Source of the DNA: Methanocalculus alkaliphilus
GTDB taxonomy: Archaea; Halobacteriota; Methanomicrobia; Methanomicrobiales; Methanocorpusculaceae
Length of the DNA: 64,000 nucleotides
Assembly: GCF_024170505.1 (NCBI RefSeq)
Contig: NZ_JALJYG010000004.1
Coordinates: 62,001-126,000, forward strand
Direction: 5' to 3'
Position 1 is the first letter of the stretch. Each line of letters opens with the position of its first letter. This document shows positions 44,838 through 53,731 of this stretch, piece by piece. A program made the position numbers and the translations under genes. Under the pieces are notes generated by a model. It saw only the letters and a program-made list of their open reading frames with translations. It did no database searches and had not been told where the DNA came from.

Positions 44838-45640
44838 GTACCCGAAAAGATGAAGTCCTGATGGCAGCGGCCGTGGAGCTGGCCGAGTCTGTGGATGCTA
44901 TCGCCATCCTCTCTTTTCTCGACCCTGTCCCGGTTGAGGCTGATGTTCCTGTTGTCTGGGTCAGGGAATATCAGCCTGATCTGATGATTAAGCGGAACAT
45001 GCAGGAACTTCTTCTCTTCTGTGAACAGCATGTTCTTGATGCCGTTATCCAGTACCATCTCAGAACCGAGGTCTCATCCGGCAAGATTATTGGTGTATTC
45101 CCGTTTGCAATTCTCATTTATGATGTGGGAGAAGGGAAGGACTACCTCGATCTCGCCAGCTATCGTGATATTGTCGCACCTGAGATACTTCACTCAGCTC
45201 TCTCCCTCGCCCTTGAGATTGCTCATGAAGGGAGGGAAGGGAGAAATATCGGAACTGCTTTCATCATTGGTGATGGCTCATCCCTGCTCTCACGATCACA
45301 TCAGGCGATATTGAACCCGTATGCAGGCCATCCCCTCTCTGTCTGTGATGTGAGGAATCGGGAGAACTGGGAGAGCGTGAAGGAGTTTGCCCAGCTTGAT
45401 GGTGTCTTTATTATCACGAAAGAAGGGTATATCGTCGCTGCTGGCCGGTATATCGATGCGGACGCACGGGGTGTTATCCTTCCGTCAGGCCTCGGTGGCC
45501 GTCATATGGCGACTGCTGCCATAACACGGGATGTTCCCTGTGTTGGTATTACGGTATCTGAGAGTGGTGGCCTTGTCCGGGTCTTTCGTGACGGGGTCTG
45601 CAGACTGACTCTGCGGTCCGAGGTCTCATTAAAGCGATGA
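44834..45640 (+). CDS. dacZ: Archaeal diadenylate cyclase (DacZ)
   Basis: 268 residues. The N-terminal ~100 residues form an alpha/beta domain as in archaeal DacZ; the DAC (DisA_N) domain follows at ~130-268. Its two motifs are altered in detail: LDGVFII (D189-G190-V191, usually DGA) and GGRHMATAAITRD (R223-H224-M225, usually RHR or RHH). SESGGLVRVFRDG completes the site. It should make c-di-AMP from two ATP. The ATG overlaps the sucD stop, placing it as the last gene of the kor-suc string. Confidence 0.87.
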   Translation: MSTRKDEVLMAAAVELAESVDAIAILSFLDPVPVEADVPVVWVREYQPDLMIKRNMQELLLFCEQHVLDAVIQYHLRTEVSSGKIIGVFPFAILIYDVGEGKDYLDLASYRDIVAPEILHSALSLALEIAHEGREGRNIGTAFIIGDGSSLLSRSHQAILNPYAGHPLSVCDVRNRENWESVKEFAQLDGVFIITKEGYIVAAGRYIDADARGVILPSGLGGRHMATAAITRDVPCVGITVSESGGLVRVFRDGVCRLTLRSEVSLKR

Positions 45641-45702
45641 ACAGTGTTATATCAAATCCGGTCATTTTTTATGTACGTAATGTATCCTGACAGAGGCATT
45701 TT

Positions 45703-46908
45703 ATGAAACGAAACATCAACGTCGTACAACTTACACAGACACCAATTGAAGAACAGCAGATTGAGCTTGTCGAACGGAAATGCATCGGGCATCCGGACAG
45801 TATTGCAGATGGTGTTGCCGAAGCTGTCAGCCGTGCACTCTGCTGTGAGTATGAGACATATTGTGATGCAGTGCTTCACCACAACACCGATCAGGGTGAG
45901 GTTGTTGCTGGTGCCTCGATACCATCATTTGGCGGGGGGACGATCGTCCGTCCGATATATCTCCTCCTGACCGGCAGGGCAACGAAGCACTTCGAGGGGC
46001 ATGTCATCCCAACCGATGCGGTCTCGGTCGAGGCCGCACGGCGGTATCTCGCAGAGACCCTGCCAACCCTGAACATGGAGCGGGATGTCATCGTTGACTG
46101 CAGAATGGGAGATGGATCAACTGACCTCTGCGATGTCTTCAAAACCTGCGGCCAGAATTTTGTTCCGCGAGCCAATGACACATCATTTGGTGTGGGGCAT
46201 GCTCCATTCTCCGAGGTCGAACAGATAATCCTTGCAATGGATAAGGAGATTGCAGAGACGCTTCGTCCAAAACATCCGATGATCGGCTATGACATTAAGA
46301 TCATGGGTCTCAGGAATGGTGATCAGATGACCTTCACCATCGCCTCTGCAATGGTTGACCGGTACTGCTCATCGATTGATGATTATGTTAACATGACTGC
46401 TGTCATGTCTGAGGAACTCCGGTCAGTCGCCCGGAAATATACCAGCCGTCAGGTCGAGGTCGCGGTGAACACAGCCGATGACATTGCCAGTAACAGTATC
46501 TTCCTGACCGTGAATGGAACCTCGGCAGAGATGGGGGATGACGGTTCCGTCGGCCGTGGCAACCGGGTGAACGGACTCATCACACCCAACAGGCCGATGA
46601 GCATGGAAGCCGCAAGCGGGAAGAACCCAATCAACCATATTGGCAAGATCTACAACCTCCTCTCGACCGAGATTGCACAGGAAGCCTGCATGAAGGTCGA
46701 TGGGATCACCGAGATGTATGTCCGACTCCTCTCCCAGATCGGAAAACCGATCGACCATCCCCTTGTCGCCAGCGTCCAGATCATCCCGGAGAGGGGCGTG
46801 GATTTCAAATCGGTCTGTGGTGATGTTGAGGAGATCGTCAATGACAGACTTTCGAATATCACAAATATCACTGAGAGGGTAATCAAAGGTGAGCTCAAAA
46901 CCTTCTGA
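45703..46908 (+). CDS. mat: Archaeal-type S-adenosylmethionine synthetase
   Basis: 401 residues. [34 protein letters not shown]-like [24 protein letters not shown], and [18 protein letters not shown] are specific to the archaeal MAT family, which differs strongly from bacterial MetK. It makes AdoMet from Met and ATP. AGAGG lies six bases before the ATG. Its end overlaps the hisG start by 20 bp. Confidence 0.96.
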   Translation: MKRNINVVQLTQTPIEEQQIELVERKCIGHPDSIADGVAEAVSRALCCEYETYCDAVLHHNTDQGEVVAGASIPSFGGGTIVRPIYLLLTGRATKHFEGHVIPTDAVSVEAARRYLAETLPTLNMERDVIVDCRMGDGSTDLCDVFKTCGQNFVPRANDTSFGVGHAPFSEVEQIILAMDKEIAETLRPKHPMIGYDIKIMGLRNGDQMTFTIASAMVDRYCSSIDDYVNMTAVMSEELRSVARKYTSRQVEVAVNTADDIASNSIFLTVNGTSAEMGDDGSVGRGNRVNGLITPNRPMSMEAASGKNPINHIGKIYNLLSTEIAQEACMKVDGITEMYVRLLSQIGKPIDHPLVASVQIIPERGVDFKSVCGDVEEIVNDRLSNITNITERVIKGELKTF

Positions 46909-47767
46909 TCTGATCAGGCTTGCTATCCCGAATAAAGGGAGGATCGCAGATCCGATCGCCGACATTATCGAAAAAAGCGGTCTGCACATTCATAGTGGCG
47001 GCGACAGGCAGCTGATAGCAAAGACGGTGGACCCGCATATAGAGATACTCTATGTCCGGCCAATAGACATCCCTGAATATGTTGCCCAGGGTGTCGCTGA
47101 CATCGGGATCACCGGGCTTGACATGGTTGCTGAACGCGGATCGGATGTTGTCGAACTTCTGGATCTCAGGATGGGAAAAGCCCGGCTCGTCATTGCTGTT
47201 CCGGACGAGTCAGAGTATGCGACGCTTCAGGATCTCAGGGGCAGAAAGATCGCCACTGAATTCCCTGGCATAACACGCTCGTTCTTTAGAGAGCATGATG
47301 TTGATGTCAGCATTGTTTCCGTGTCAGGGGCATGTGAGGCGGCACCCCACCTTGGAATTGCTGATGCCATCGTTGACCTGACAAGTTCCGGGACGACTCT
47401 GAAGACGAATCACCTGCGAATCCTTCAGGATGTCTTTCACAGTTCAACGTGGCTTATTGCAAACAGAAGGTCGCTTGTTGATCATGCAGAGAAGATCGAT
47501 GAGATATCCCTGGCTCTTGAGAGTGTGTTATCAGCAAAAGGCCAGTGTTACCTGATGATGAATATCCGGCGCGATCAACTCGATGAGATCCGGTCGATCC
47601 TTCCCGGCCTCTCCGGCCCGACGGTGATGGAAGTAGCTTCAGATGAAAATCTTGTTGCAGTTCATGCGGTCGTTGCGGAGGAACGGATTTATCAGTTGAT
47701 CAATCTCGTTAAGCGCGCTGGTGCAAAGGATATCCTTGTCATGGATGTCCAGCGTATGATTCCGTGA
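46889..47767 (+). CDS. hisG: ATP phosphoribosyltransferase, long form
   Basis: 292 residues with a GTG start inside the end of the SAM synthetase gene. IRLAIPNKGRIADP, YVRPIDIPEYVAQGVADIGITGLDM, KIATEFPGITRSFF and IVDLTSSGTTLKTNHL are the catalytic-domain motifs. Residues ~215-292 form the ACT-like regulatory domain (PTVMEVASDENLVAVHAVV). It is the first step of histidine synthesis. The C-terminal domain implies direct histidine feedback and no HisZ partner. Confidence 0.95.
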   Translation: MSSKPSDLIRLAIPNKGRIADPIADIIEKSGLHIHSGGDRQLIAKTVDPHIEILYVRPIDIPEYVAQGVADIGITGLDMVAERGSDVVELLDLRMGKARLVIAVPDESEYATLQDLRGRKIATEFPGITRSFFREHDVDVSIVSVSGACEAAPHLGIADAIVDLTSSGTTLKTNHLRILQDVFHSSTWLIANRRSLVDHAEKIDEISLALESVLSAKGQCYLMMNIRRDQLDEIRSILPGLSGPTVMEVASDENLVAVHAVVAEERIYQLINLVKRAGAKDILVMDVQRMIP

Positions 47768-48483
47768 TGCCTATGAAAATATTTCCAGCGGTCGATATTC
47801 TGGAGGGGCGGTGCGTCCAGCTTGTTGGTGGAAAGCGCGAGACCGAGAAGGCGTACGGTAGCCCGCTTGCATCAGCGATCCGATGGATTGATCAGGGAGC
47901 AACCGCTCTTCATATCGTCAATCTTGATGGGGCCTTTGGCAATGCTCATGCCAATGCCGATGTGATTCATGATCTCCTCAGATCGACAGATGTGTTTACG
48001 CAACTGGGCGGTGGGATCCGGTCCGAATCTGATGCAGCCGGATGGCTGAATATTGGTGTTGACAGGGTCATCATCGGCACAGCCGCAACCGAAGATCCAG
48101 GTATTATCAGGAGGCTTTCAGAGGAGTTCGGGTCCGATCGGATTATGGCCGGAGTTGATGCCCGGGGAGGCGAGATTGCGATACACGGTTGGGAGAGAAC
48201 TGCCGGTGATGTCTCTATCTGGGCTGCACGTTTCGAGGAGGAGGGTGCAGGATCTCTCCTCTTTACCAACGTCGATGTAGAAGGGCTCTGTAGTGGGATT
48301 GTACGTGAGCCGATTGAGAGGGTGATCGGATCGGTGAAGATCCCCGTGGTGGTCTCTGGAGGCGTCTCAACACTATCTGATCTTCGAACCCTTCTTGAAC
48401 TTCGTGCAGAAGGGGCGGTTCTTGGATCAGCATTATATAAGGGGTTGATCTCACTCCCTGACATTCTGAAGGAGATACAATGA
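47767..48483 (+). CDS. hisA: ProFAR isomerase
   Basis: About 238 residues. The start is ambiguous among GTG 47764, ATG 47767 and ATG 47773, all next to the hisG stop. [70 protein letters not shown] and [13 protein letters not shown] are the HisA (beta/alpha)8 barrel blocks with both phosphate-binding halves. It sits between hisG and hisB. Confidence 0.95.
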   Translation: MPMKIFPAVDILEGRCVQLVGGKRETEKAYGSPLASAIRWIDQGATALHIVNLDGAFGNAHANADVIHDLLRSTDVFTQLGGGIRSESDAAGWLNIGVDRVIIGTAATEDPGIIRRLSEEFGSDRIMAGVDARGGEIAIHGWERTAGDVSIWAARFEEEGAGSLLFTNVDVEGLCSGIVREPIERVIGSVKIPVVVSGGVSTLSDLRTLLELRAEGAVLGSALYKGLISLPDILKEIQ

Positions 48484-49058
48484 GAAGAGCAGATATCAGT
48501 CGTAGTACGAAGGAGACCCGCATCTCTGTCAGCTTTGATCCCGATGGCGGGGAGCTATCAGTTAAGACCGGACTTCCATTCCTCGATCATATGCTTGAGT
48601 CATTCGGCCGCCACGGCCGGTTTGGCCTCTCAGTTGCAGCTGCCGGGGATCTCCATATCGATCCCCATCATACGGTTGAGGATATCGGAATTGTCCTTGG
48701 AATGGCAATACGTGAGGCGATAGGTGATGGAAGAGGAATTGGCCGGTTTGCTGATGCGGCAATTCCCATGGATGAAGCCCGTGCAACCGTCATTCTCGAC
48801 TGTGGCGGGCGAGGATATCTCGTCTTTGAGGGCCATTTTCGTGGAATCGAGACGGGTGGAATCCCAAATGATCTCTTTGAGCACTTCTTCTCATCACTTG
48901 TCCACAAGGCAGGTATAACAGCACATATCTGCTTTACCGGACGATCTGACCACCATATATGCGAGTCGATCTTCAAGGCATTCGGTATTACCCTTCAACG
49001 GGCACTTGAAAAGAGTGGCAGCGATTCGGAGATCCCAAGTACAAAGGGAACGTTTTAA
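48480..49058 (+). CDS. hisB: Imidazoleglycerol-phosphate dehydratase
   Basis: 192 residues. [33 protein letters not shown] (metal His cluster), [15 protein letters not shown] and [14 protein letters not shown] (second His cluster) are intact. It is the single-function archaeal form with no phosphatase domain. It overlaps hisA by ATGA. A T-rich tract follows the stop, shared with the convergent histone gene. Confidence 0.96.
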   Translation: MRRADISRSTKETRISVSFDPDGGELSVKTGLPFLDHMLESFGRHGRFGLSVAAAGDLHIDPHHTVEDIGIVLGMAIREAIGDGRGIGRFADAAIPMDEARATVILDCGGRGYLVFEGHFRGIETGGIPNDLFEHFFSSLVHKAGITAHICFTGRSDHHICESIFKAFGITLQRALEKSGSDSEIPSTKGTF

Positions 49059-49078
49059 CTTTTTTTAAAAGAGGGGAG
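49055..49078. terminator. Bidirectional T/A-rich terminator between hisB and histone
   Basis: TTTTAACTTTTTTTAAAA gives a U-tract for both convergent transcripts and contains a short TTTTAA/TTTAAAA near-dyad. Archaeal transcription commonly stops at such tracts. Confidence 0.5.
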
Positions 49079-49080
49079 AT

Positions 49081-49290
49081 TTATGCCTCGCTCTTTGCTG
49101 CGAGTTCGATATCTTCCTCTTTAATCGTCTTTCTTCCTGCGTGAAGGGCATACTGGTTTGCCTTCTTCGTCAGTTCAGCAATATAGGCTTCAGCCTTCTC
49201 GACAAGTGCATCAGCTGCATCGCTTCCGACGCGTTCTGCACCATTTTTCTTTGCAATCCTTACTACGGCTGCGATTGGTAGGTCTGCCAT
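49081..49290 (-). CDS. Archaeal histone (HMf family)
   Basis: 69 residues, a single histone fold: ADLPIAAVVRIAKKNGAERV, SDAADALVEKAEAYIAEL and HAGRKTIKEEDIELAAKSEA. The RT/RKT and histone-dimer motifs are present, so it should wrap DNA as dimers and longer stacks. GGTGG lies seven bases before the ATG. A strong consensus promoter lies just upstream. Confidence 0.97.
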   Translation of the reverse strand: MADLPIAAVVRIAKKNGAERVGSDAADALVEKAEAYIAELTKKANQYALHAGRKTIKEEDIELAAKSEA

Positions 49291-49324
49291 GTAAATTCCA
49301 CCATTGAAAGAGTATATTGTTAAA

Positions 49325-49339
49325 TATTTATATCTTTCG
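49325..49339 (-). promoter_or_regulatory. BRE/TATA promoter of the histone gene
   Basis: CGAAAGATATAAATA on the minus strand is a near-consensus BRE plus TATA box, 35-49 bases upstream of the histone ATG. It predicts a short leader of about 10-15 bases, consistent with the GGTGG ribosome site. Confidence 0.65.
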
Positions 49340-49404
49340 GAATTTTAGCGACTTTTTAACTTCCAATCCCCGGTTCCTCTGCATTGTAAGGTTATTCGGG
49401 ATAA

Positions 49405-49466
49405 AGAATATAAAAAATATAAAAATCCTTAAAAACGCCTTAAAAAGCAAAAAAATCCATAATTAA
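49405..49466 (-). terminator. Multiple oligo-T terminator after the marker 4 gene
   Basis: On the minus strand this carries at least five T-runs of five to seven bases within ~60 bp, immediately after the mtxX stop. It matches the oligo-T type of archaeal termination. Confidence 0.55.
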
Positions 49467-49468
49467 AG

Positions 49469-50218
49469 CTATTTTTTTCGGATGAGGTCTTTGGCAAGCC
49501 TGATTGCATTTCCAAAACCCTCTGTTGCGCGCGAAGTATCCACGAATGGTACATCGATATTTACGACAGGTGCGCCATGTCCGGTGCCCGATCCCAGGAG
49601 GACGAGGGTACGAAAGATCAGGTTGCCGGATATACCATCCGGAGCGATGACAATACCATATTCTCCGACGACCTCTTCGATCAGTATTTCACAATGATCT
49701 CCTCCGCTACACCGTGCAATGAGTTCAGCGTCAGCCAGGCTCCTGTCCACATCCGGATTGCGGCCGATATCCTCAAGTCTTCCTCCGGAGAGGATGGCGA
49801 CTTTTTTGTTCCGTCCAGTCTGCTCTGCCAGTTTTATGGCCTTCTGAATCAGCTCTATCCTGGATTTGATGGTGGATCCCTCGTCGATACCGACTGGTGC
49901 AAGCAGAAACTGCCGTCCGTCACCTGTCTCAAGGAGAGCAACACGCTGGAGGTGATCAACTCCGGCAGCCTCCCTGAGATACCTGAGTGTGGAATGTGCT
50001 GGCAGTGTTCCTCTGACAGCAGCATCGATCTGACCACCCATCAGGGCATCCACAAGATCACGTTCAGGATTGTCTGAGACCCTGCATGCTATGCCTGAAA
50101 TCTCAGGGATTGATCTGGGAGCAAATAGTATGGGGGTGATGCCCTCGTTTGCCACCTCCCTGACGGCGTGAACCAGATGATCATTGGGCCTGGCCAGTCC
50201 GATACCGATCCGAATCAT
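49469..50218 (-). CDS. mtxX: Methanogenesis marker protein 4 (MtxX)
   Basis: 249 residues from an ATG that overlaps the stop of the marker 2 gene (ATGA). [75 protein letters not shown] and APDGISGNLIFRTLVLLGSG place it in the phosphate acetyl/butyryltransferase-like fold of MtxX. It is conserved in methanogens but its reaction is unknown. It is the second gene of a two-gene unit. Confidence 0.92.
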   Translation of the reverse strand: MIRIGIGLARPNDHLVHAVREVANEGITPILFAPRSIPEISGIACRVSDNPERDLVDALMGGQIDAAVRGTLPAHSTLRYLREAAGVDHLQRVALLETGDGRQFLLAPVGIDEGSTIKSRIELIQKAIKLAEQTGRNKKVAILSGGRLEDIGRNPDVDRSLADAELIARCSGGDHCEILIEEVVGEYGIVIAPDGISGNLIFRTLVLLGSGTGHGAPVVNIDVPFVDTSRATEGFGNAIRLAKDLIRKK

Positions 50219-51219
50219 CTCTGTCTGCACCCATCGAAGATGCCGATGATTCCATCCACCGAAAAGTCAAAGACGCTGGTCTTCTCTCCCTGGTACGTCA
50301 GGGTCAGCTCCCTTCCATCGGTCACCGTTCCTATCACCTGTGCAGCCATACCAGCCACCCTGAATCGTCTGCAGACCTCATCGACATGCTCCTGGCTCGC
50401 GGTGAGAATAAAGCCCATGCCTGGATACATTCTGACCCAGTGCTCAAAGGTGATGCCATGCTCATGCAGGTCTGGCATCGGTATTGCATGGAGATCCACA
50501 AGGGCTCCCTTTTCACTCATCTCAAGGAGCATCCCAAGCGTTCCGATCACACCGGGATTGGAGATGTCCTTGGCAGCGGTGACGAGATTATCTTCTCCAA
50601 GACCTTTCATGACACGAATCTGTGATCTGAGCGTCTCTCCGTCTTTCATCGTCACTGAATCCCAGTTCATTGCACATGAGGGGTGAACACGGCCTTTTAT
50701 GTCTATTGCCGCGATGATTGCATCACCTGTCTGCGCCTTGTCACTGTAGATAATCTCATCTATCCGGGCGGTTCCGAGGATCGCAATATCGATGACATTA
50801 TAGGGTGTATTTGGGTGAAGATGCCCACCAACGATCGGTACATTGAATCGTACAGCTGCATCGGCCATACCACGTGTCACCTCAGCCATCAGCTGATCGT
50901 CGGTGAAGGAGAGGATATCGACCATTGCCAGGGGCTCACCCCCCATAGCTGCAATATCATGGATATTCACCAGAACAGCGCAGAACCCGGCCCAGTATGG
51001 GTCTGCCTCCATTAATTTATTCCATATTCCGTCTGCTGCGAGAAGAAGGCCGTTTTCTCCCTGACGGATAACCGCCGCATCCTCCCCAAAAGATGCGACC
51101 ACATCAGGTCTGTCGAGTCGTAATGAGCGAATAATCTCACCGATAGCATGCTTTCGTGTCACACCTTCGTATTCTCTTACCGCTGTTGCTACTGATTGAG
51201 TGGAGCAGTTCTTTGCCAC
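50215..51219 (-). CDS. Methanogenesis marker protein 2 (AIR synthase-like)
   Basis: 334 residues from a GTG that has GGTG six bases upstream; the frame opens four codons earlier. [65 protein letters not shown] and [12 protein letters not shown] are the PurM/SelD-like ATP-binding motifs. It is restricted to methanogens and has no proven reaction; PurM-like enzymes activate a substrate with ATP. It is coupled to mtxX. Confidence 0.92.
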   Translation of the reverse strand: MAKNCSTQSVATAVREYEGVTRKHAIGEIIRSLRLDRPDVVASFGEDAAVIRQGENGLLLAADGIWNKLMEADPYWAGFCAVLVNIHDIAAMGGEPLAMVDILSFTDDQLMAEVTRGMADAAVRFNVPIVGGHLHPNTPYNVIDIAILGTARIDEIIYSDKAQTGDAIIAAIDIKGRVHPSCAMNWDSVTMKDGETLRSQIRVMKGLGEDNLVTAAKDISNPGVIGTLGMLLEMSEKGALVDLHAIPMPDLHEHGITFEHWVRMYPGMGFILTASQEHVDEVCRRFRVAGMAAQVIGTVTDGRELTLTYQGEKTSVFDFSVDGIIGIFDGCRQR

Positions 51220-51335
51220 AATAAACACCAATATCTGATTAGTGACTATGGTTTCTGCTTCATCTGAGATAATGTATTTGTTCTTATTATTCTGATAATC
51301 TCAGAAGCTATTTTTTATCAGACCCTCAATAGATC

Positions 51336-52706
51336 ATGATTATGGACTGGGCAGAGAAGTACAGGCCGAAGGAACTTGCGGATATTGTCGGCAACAGATC
51401 CGCAGTTCATCAACTCCTTGACTGGGCGAAGGACTGGACATCGGAGCACAAGCCTGTTCTTCTCTATGGCAAGCCCGGTATCGGGAAGACATCGACTGCG
51501 TATGCTCTGGCCCGGGATCTCGGATGGGAGATTATTGAACTGAATGCGAGTGATCAGCGGACAAAAGGTGCAATTGAGCGGATAGCGGGGAGCTCAAGTG
51601 TGACTGCCAGCCTCTCTGGTGCCAGGCGGCGGCTGATCCTCCTTGATGAAGCCGATAATCTTGAGGGTAATGCCGACCGCGGGGGGGCAAAGGCGATAGC
51701 AGATATCATCCGGCATTCACGCCAGCCGATTATTCTGATCGCAAATGATGCATATGGGGTCGCACCCGAGGTCCGGAAGCTCTGTGAACAGATACAGTTC
51801 CGGGCCGTCCCTGCCCGGTCACTTGCCCCGTATCTCAGAGGGATCTGCGCGTCAGAGGGTCTGCACTGTGATGAGGAAGCGATTCGGATGATCGCCGAGG
51901 ATGCCCGGGGGGATATTCGATCAGCCCTGAATATGCTCTTTGGAACGTCGGTTGGCAGAGATCGAATAACCCCTGCCGATCTTCATGCCCATCAGAAAGA
52001 TTCCCGCTCCACGATCTTTGATCTCATTGCAAAGACCATCTCAGGGAGCCCGGATGATACACTCATTCGTCTCTCGTATGAGGTTGAGGATACGCCTGAT
52101 GCTGTTATTCAGTGGCTTGAGGGTGCTGTCGCCCAGCACCGGGAGGGATGGAGGCGGGCGTCCGGACTTTCCATACTTTCTCGTGCCGATCTCTATATTG
52201 GCCGGACATTCAGACGCCAGTACTATACCCTCTGGAGGTATGCGTCTGCGATTATGCTGATCGGATCATCCACAATCTCACATGGAAGCGGGCTTCGGCC
52301 CCGGCTTGCCCCTCCCGGCCGGTGGCAGAGGATGGGGCAGGCGCGCAGACAGAAACAGGTGCGCCTCTCTCTTGAGAATCGCCTCTCAGAGGCATTTCAG
52401 ATACCACAGAGGACCATCTCTGAAGAATATCTGACATTTATTTCAAGGATTGCCGATTATAATCCGACACAGGTAGTCCGTCTTCTCAATCTTGATACTG
52501 ACCAGCTCGGTCTCCTTATTCACGACAAGGTGCGTGCGGGGAAGATCATAAAAGAGATGGAAAAAGAGGCGAAAGACGAAGCGAAACGAAAGAAGGTGGC
52601 TCAGAGGGGAAAAGAGGAGCAAAAAACCCTGGAGAAGACGCCATCTTCAGAGAAGAGCGCTCCTGAGAAGAAACAGCCTTCTCAGTCCACCCTCTTCTCC
52701 TTCTGA
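51336..52706 (+). CDS. rfcL: Replication factor C large subunit
   Basis: 456 residues. Walker A LYGKPGIGKTSTAYALA, Walker B LILLDEADNLEG and the AAA+ sensor region FGTSVGRDRITPADL are visible. A charged Lys/Glu-rich tail (~400-445) ends in the PIP box QSTLFSF, the sliding-clamp contact. With RfcS it loads PCNA. The gene converges on UPF0146 with a 25 bp overlap of coding ends. Confidence 0.95.
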   Translation: MIMDWAEKYRPKELADIVGNRSAVHQLLDWAKDWTSEHKPVLLYGKPGIGKTSTAYALARDLGWEIIELNASDQRTKGAIERIAGSSSVTASLSGARRRLILLDEADNLEGNADRGGAKAIADIIRHSRQPIILIANDAYGVAPEVRKLCEQIQFRAVPARSLAPYLRGICASEGLHCDEEAIRMIAEDARGDIRSALNMLFGTSVGRDRITPADLHAHQKDSRSTIFDLIAKTISGSPDDTLIRLSYEVEDTPDAVIQWLEGAVAQHREGWRRASGLSILSRADLYIGRTFRRQYYTLWRYASAIMLIGSSTISHGSGLRPRLAPPGRWQRMGQARRQKQVRLSLENRLSEAFQIPQRTISEEYLTFISRIADYNPTQVVRLLNLDTDQLGLLIHDKVRAGKIIKEMEKEAKDEAKRKKVAQRGKEEQKTLEKTPSSEKSAPEKKQPSQSTLFSF

Positions 52707-53107
52707 GACCTGACATACCGGCGGAGTATGACGCCACAGTTGATGATCTCACCACCATCTGCATATATCTCGCACCCAAGGTGATAGACGAGAAGATCTG
52801 CTCCAACTGTTGTGGCAATCCTGATGAGGTCGGGCATCATCTCAATTCCCGGCCTGACTGCATAGATGCAGTCGGCCTCCTGATAGAGATGCAGGTCAGG
52901 GCTATGAATATCATCGATAGCCACATCCAGTCCATTTCTGCTGGATATTGGTTTGATATCAATACAGAGGATTGATCCTCCCATATCTCTGATGATGCTT
53001 GCGGAGGTTATATTATCCCCCGATCCGACTTCTACGATGTTTTTGTATCTCTTTCCAATATAGAGCCCGATACATTGCTCAATATGTTTATACCCACGCA
53101 TTTCCAA
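52682..53107 (-). CDS. UPF0146 protein
   Basis: 141 residues. YKNIVEVGSGDNITSASIIR and SILCIDIKPI resemble a Rossmann-like methyltransferase core but are shorter, as usual for UPF0146. LVYHLGCEIYADGGEIINCGVILRRY closes the domain. Function unknown. The 3' end overlaps rfcL. Two ATG starts (53107 and 53101) are equally possible. Confidence 0.87.
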   Translation of the reverse strand: MEMRGYKHIEQCIGLYIGKRYKNIVEVGSGDNITSASIIRDMGGSILCIDIKPISSRNGLDVAIDDIHSPDLHLYQEADCIYAVRPGIEMMPDLIRIATTVGADLLVYHLGCEIYADGGEIINCGVILRRYVRSQKEKRVD

Positions 53108-53116
53108 TCTACAGGT

Positions 53117-53647
53117 ATGGGAATACTGGTTTATTGGGACTTTCGATCACCGGATGGTATTCAGACTCCGGTACACCGGATTATCTCGGGTCTGATCGGT
53201 TGTCCTGCTGACCTTATTCCTGGCGATCACTTTCCCCTTGATGGGTATCACCGAATTCGAAGGCAATATGATGCTAGTCGTATACTTGACAGGATCAGTC
53301 TCTTCAAACGTATGCATGCCATCGATACCCCGTTTCTTCTGGTGATACCGGATGATATCTACACCGAATCCTCGGACTTTGTCTTTGGTCTGGCACGCTC
53401 ATCCACCGGATCGGCTGTTGTATCGACTGCCCGCCTTGAGAATGAATACTATGGTCGTGATGAAGATACCGGCCTGCTCATCGAGAGGATCGCAAAAGAA
53501 GGCCTGCATGAGATCGGCCATCTGTTTGGTCTGACTCATTGTTCCATACCCGAATGCATCATGTTCCAGCCAGGTACCATGGGTGAACTGGATCGCAAGC
53601 AAAAATGGTTCTGCCCGGGATGCCGATCACTCCTTCCGACACTCTGA
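53117..53647 (+). CDS. amzA: Archaemetzincin-type metalloprotease
   Basis: 176 residues from the ATG at 53117; the longer reading at 53075 would overlap the divergent UPF0146 gene. The active site is HEIGHLFGLTHC (HExxHxxGxxH plus Cys), followed by the family's four-Cys zinc site (Cys in HCSIPECIMF and WFCPGCRSLL). It is a zinc metalloprotease of undefined substrate. The gene lies 84 bp upstream of the Cas1 homologue in the same direction. Confidence 0.93.
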   Translation: MGILVYWDFRSPDGIQTPVHRIISGLIGCPADLIPGDHFPLDGYHRIRRQYDASRILDRISLFKRMHAIDTPFLLVIPDDIYTESSDFVFGLARSSTGSAVVSTARLENEYYGRDEDTGLLIERIAKEGLHEIGHLFGLTHCSIPECIMFQPGTMGELDRKQKWFCPGCRSLLPTL

Positions 53648-53731
53648 TGGAATCGCATCGGAGTACTTTTCCAAAGTTTAATCTCCAGAACACGGTATAA
53701 TATACAGTAATTCTGTTGTTGAGGTTTGGTT

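Noticed and set aside
45641-45702. Riboswitch before the SAM synthetase gene
   Set aside because: The gap is only about 62 bases, contains no stable paired structure that I can see, and has a plain ribosome site.
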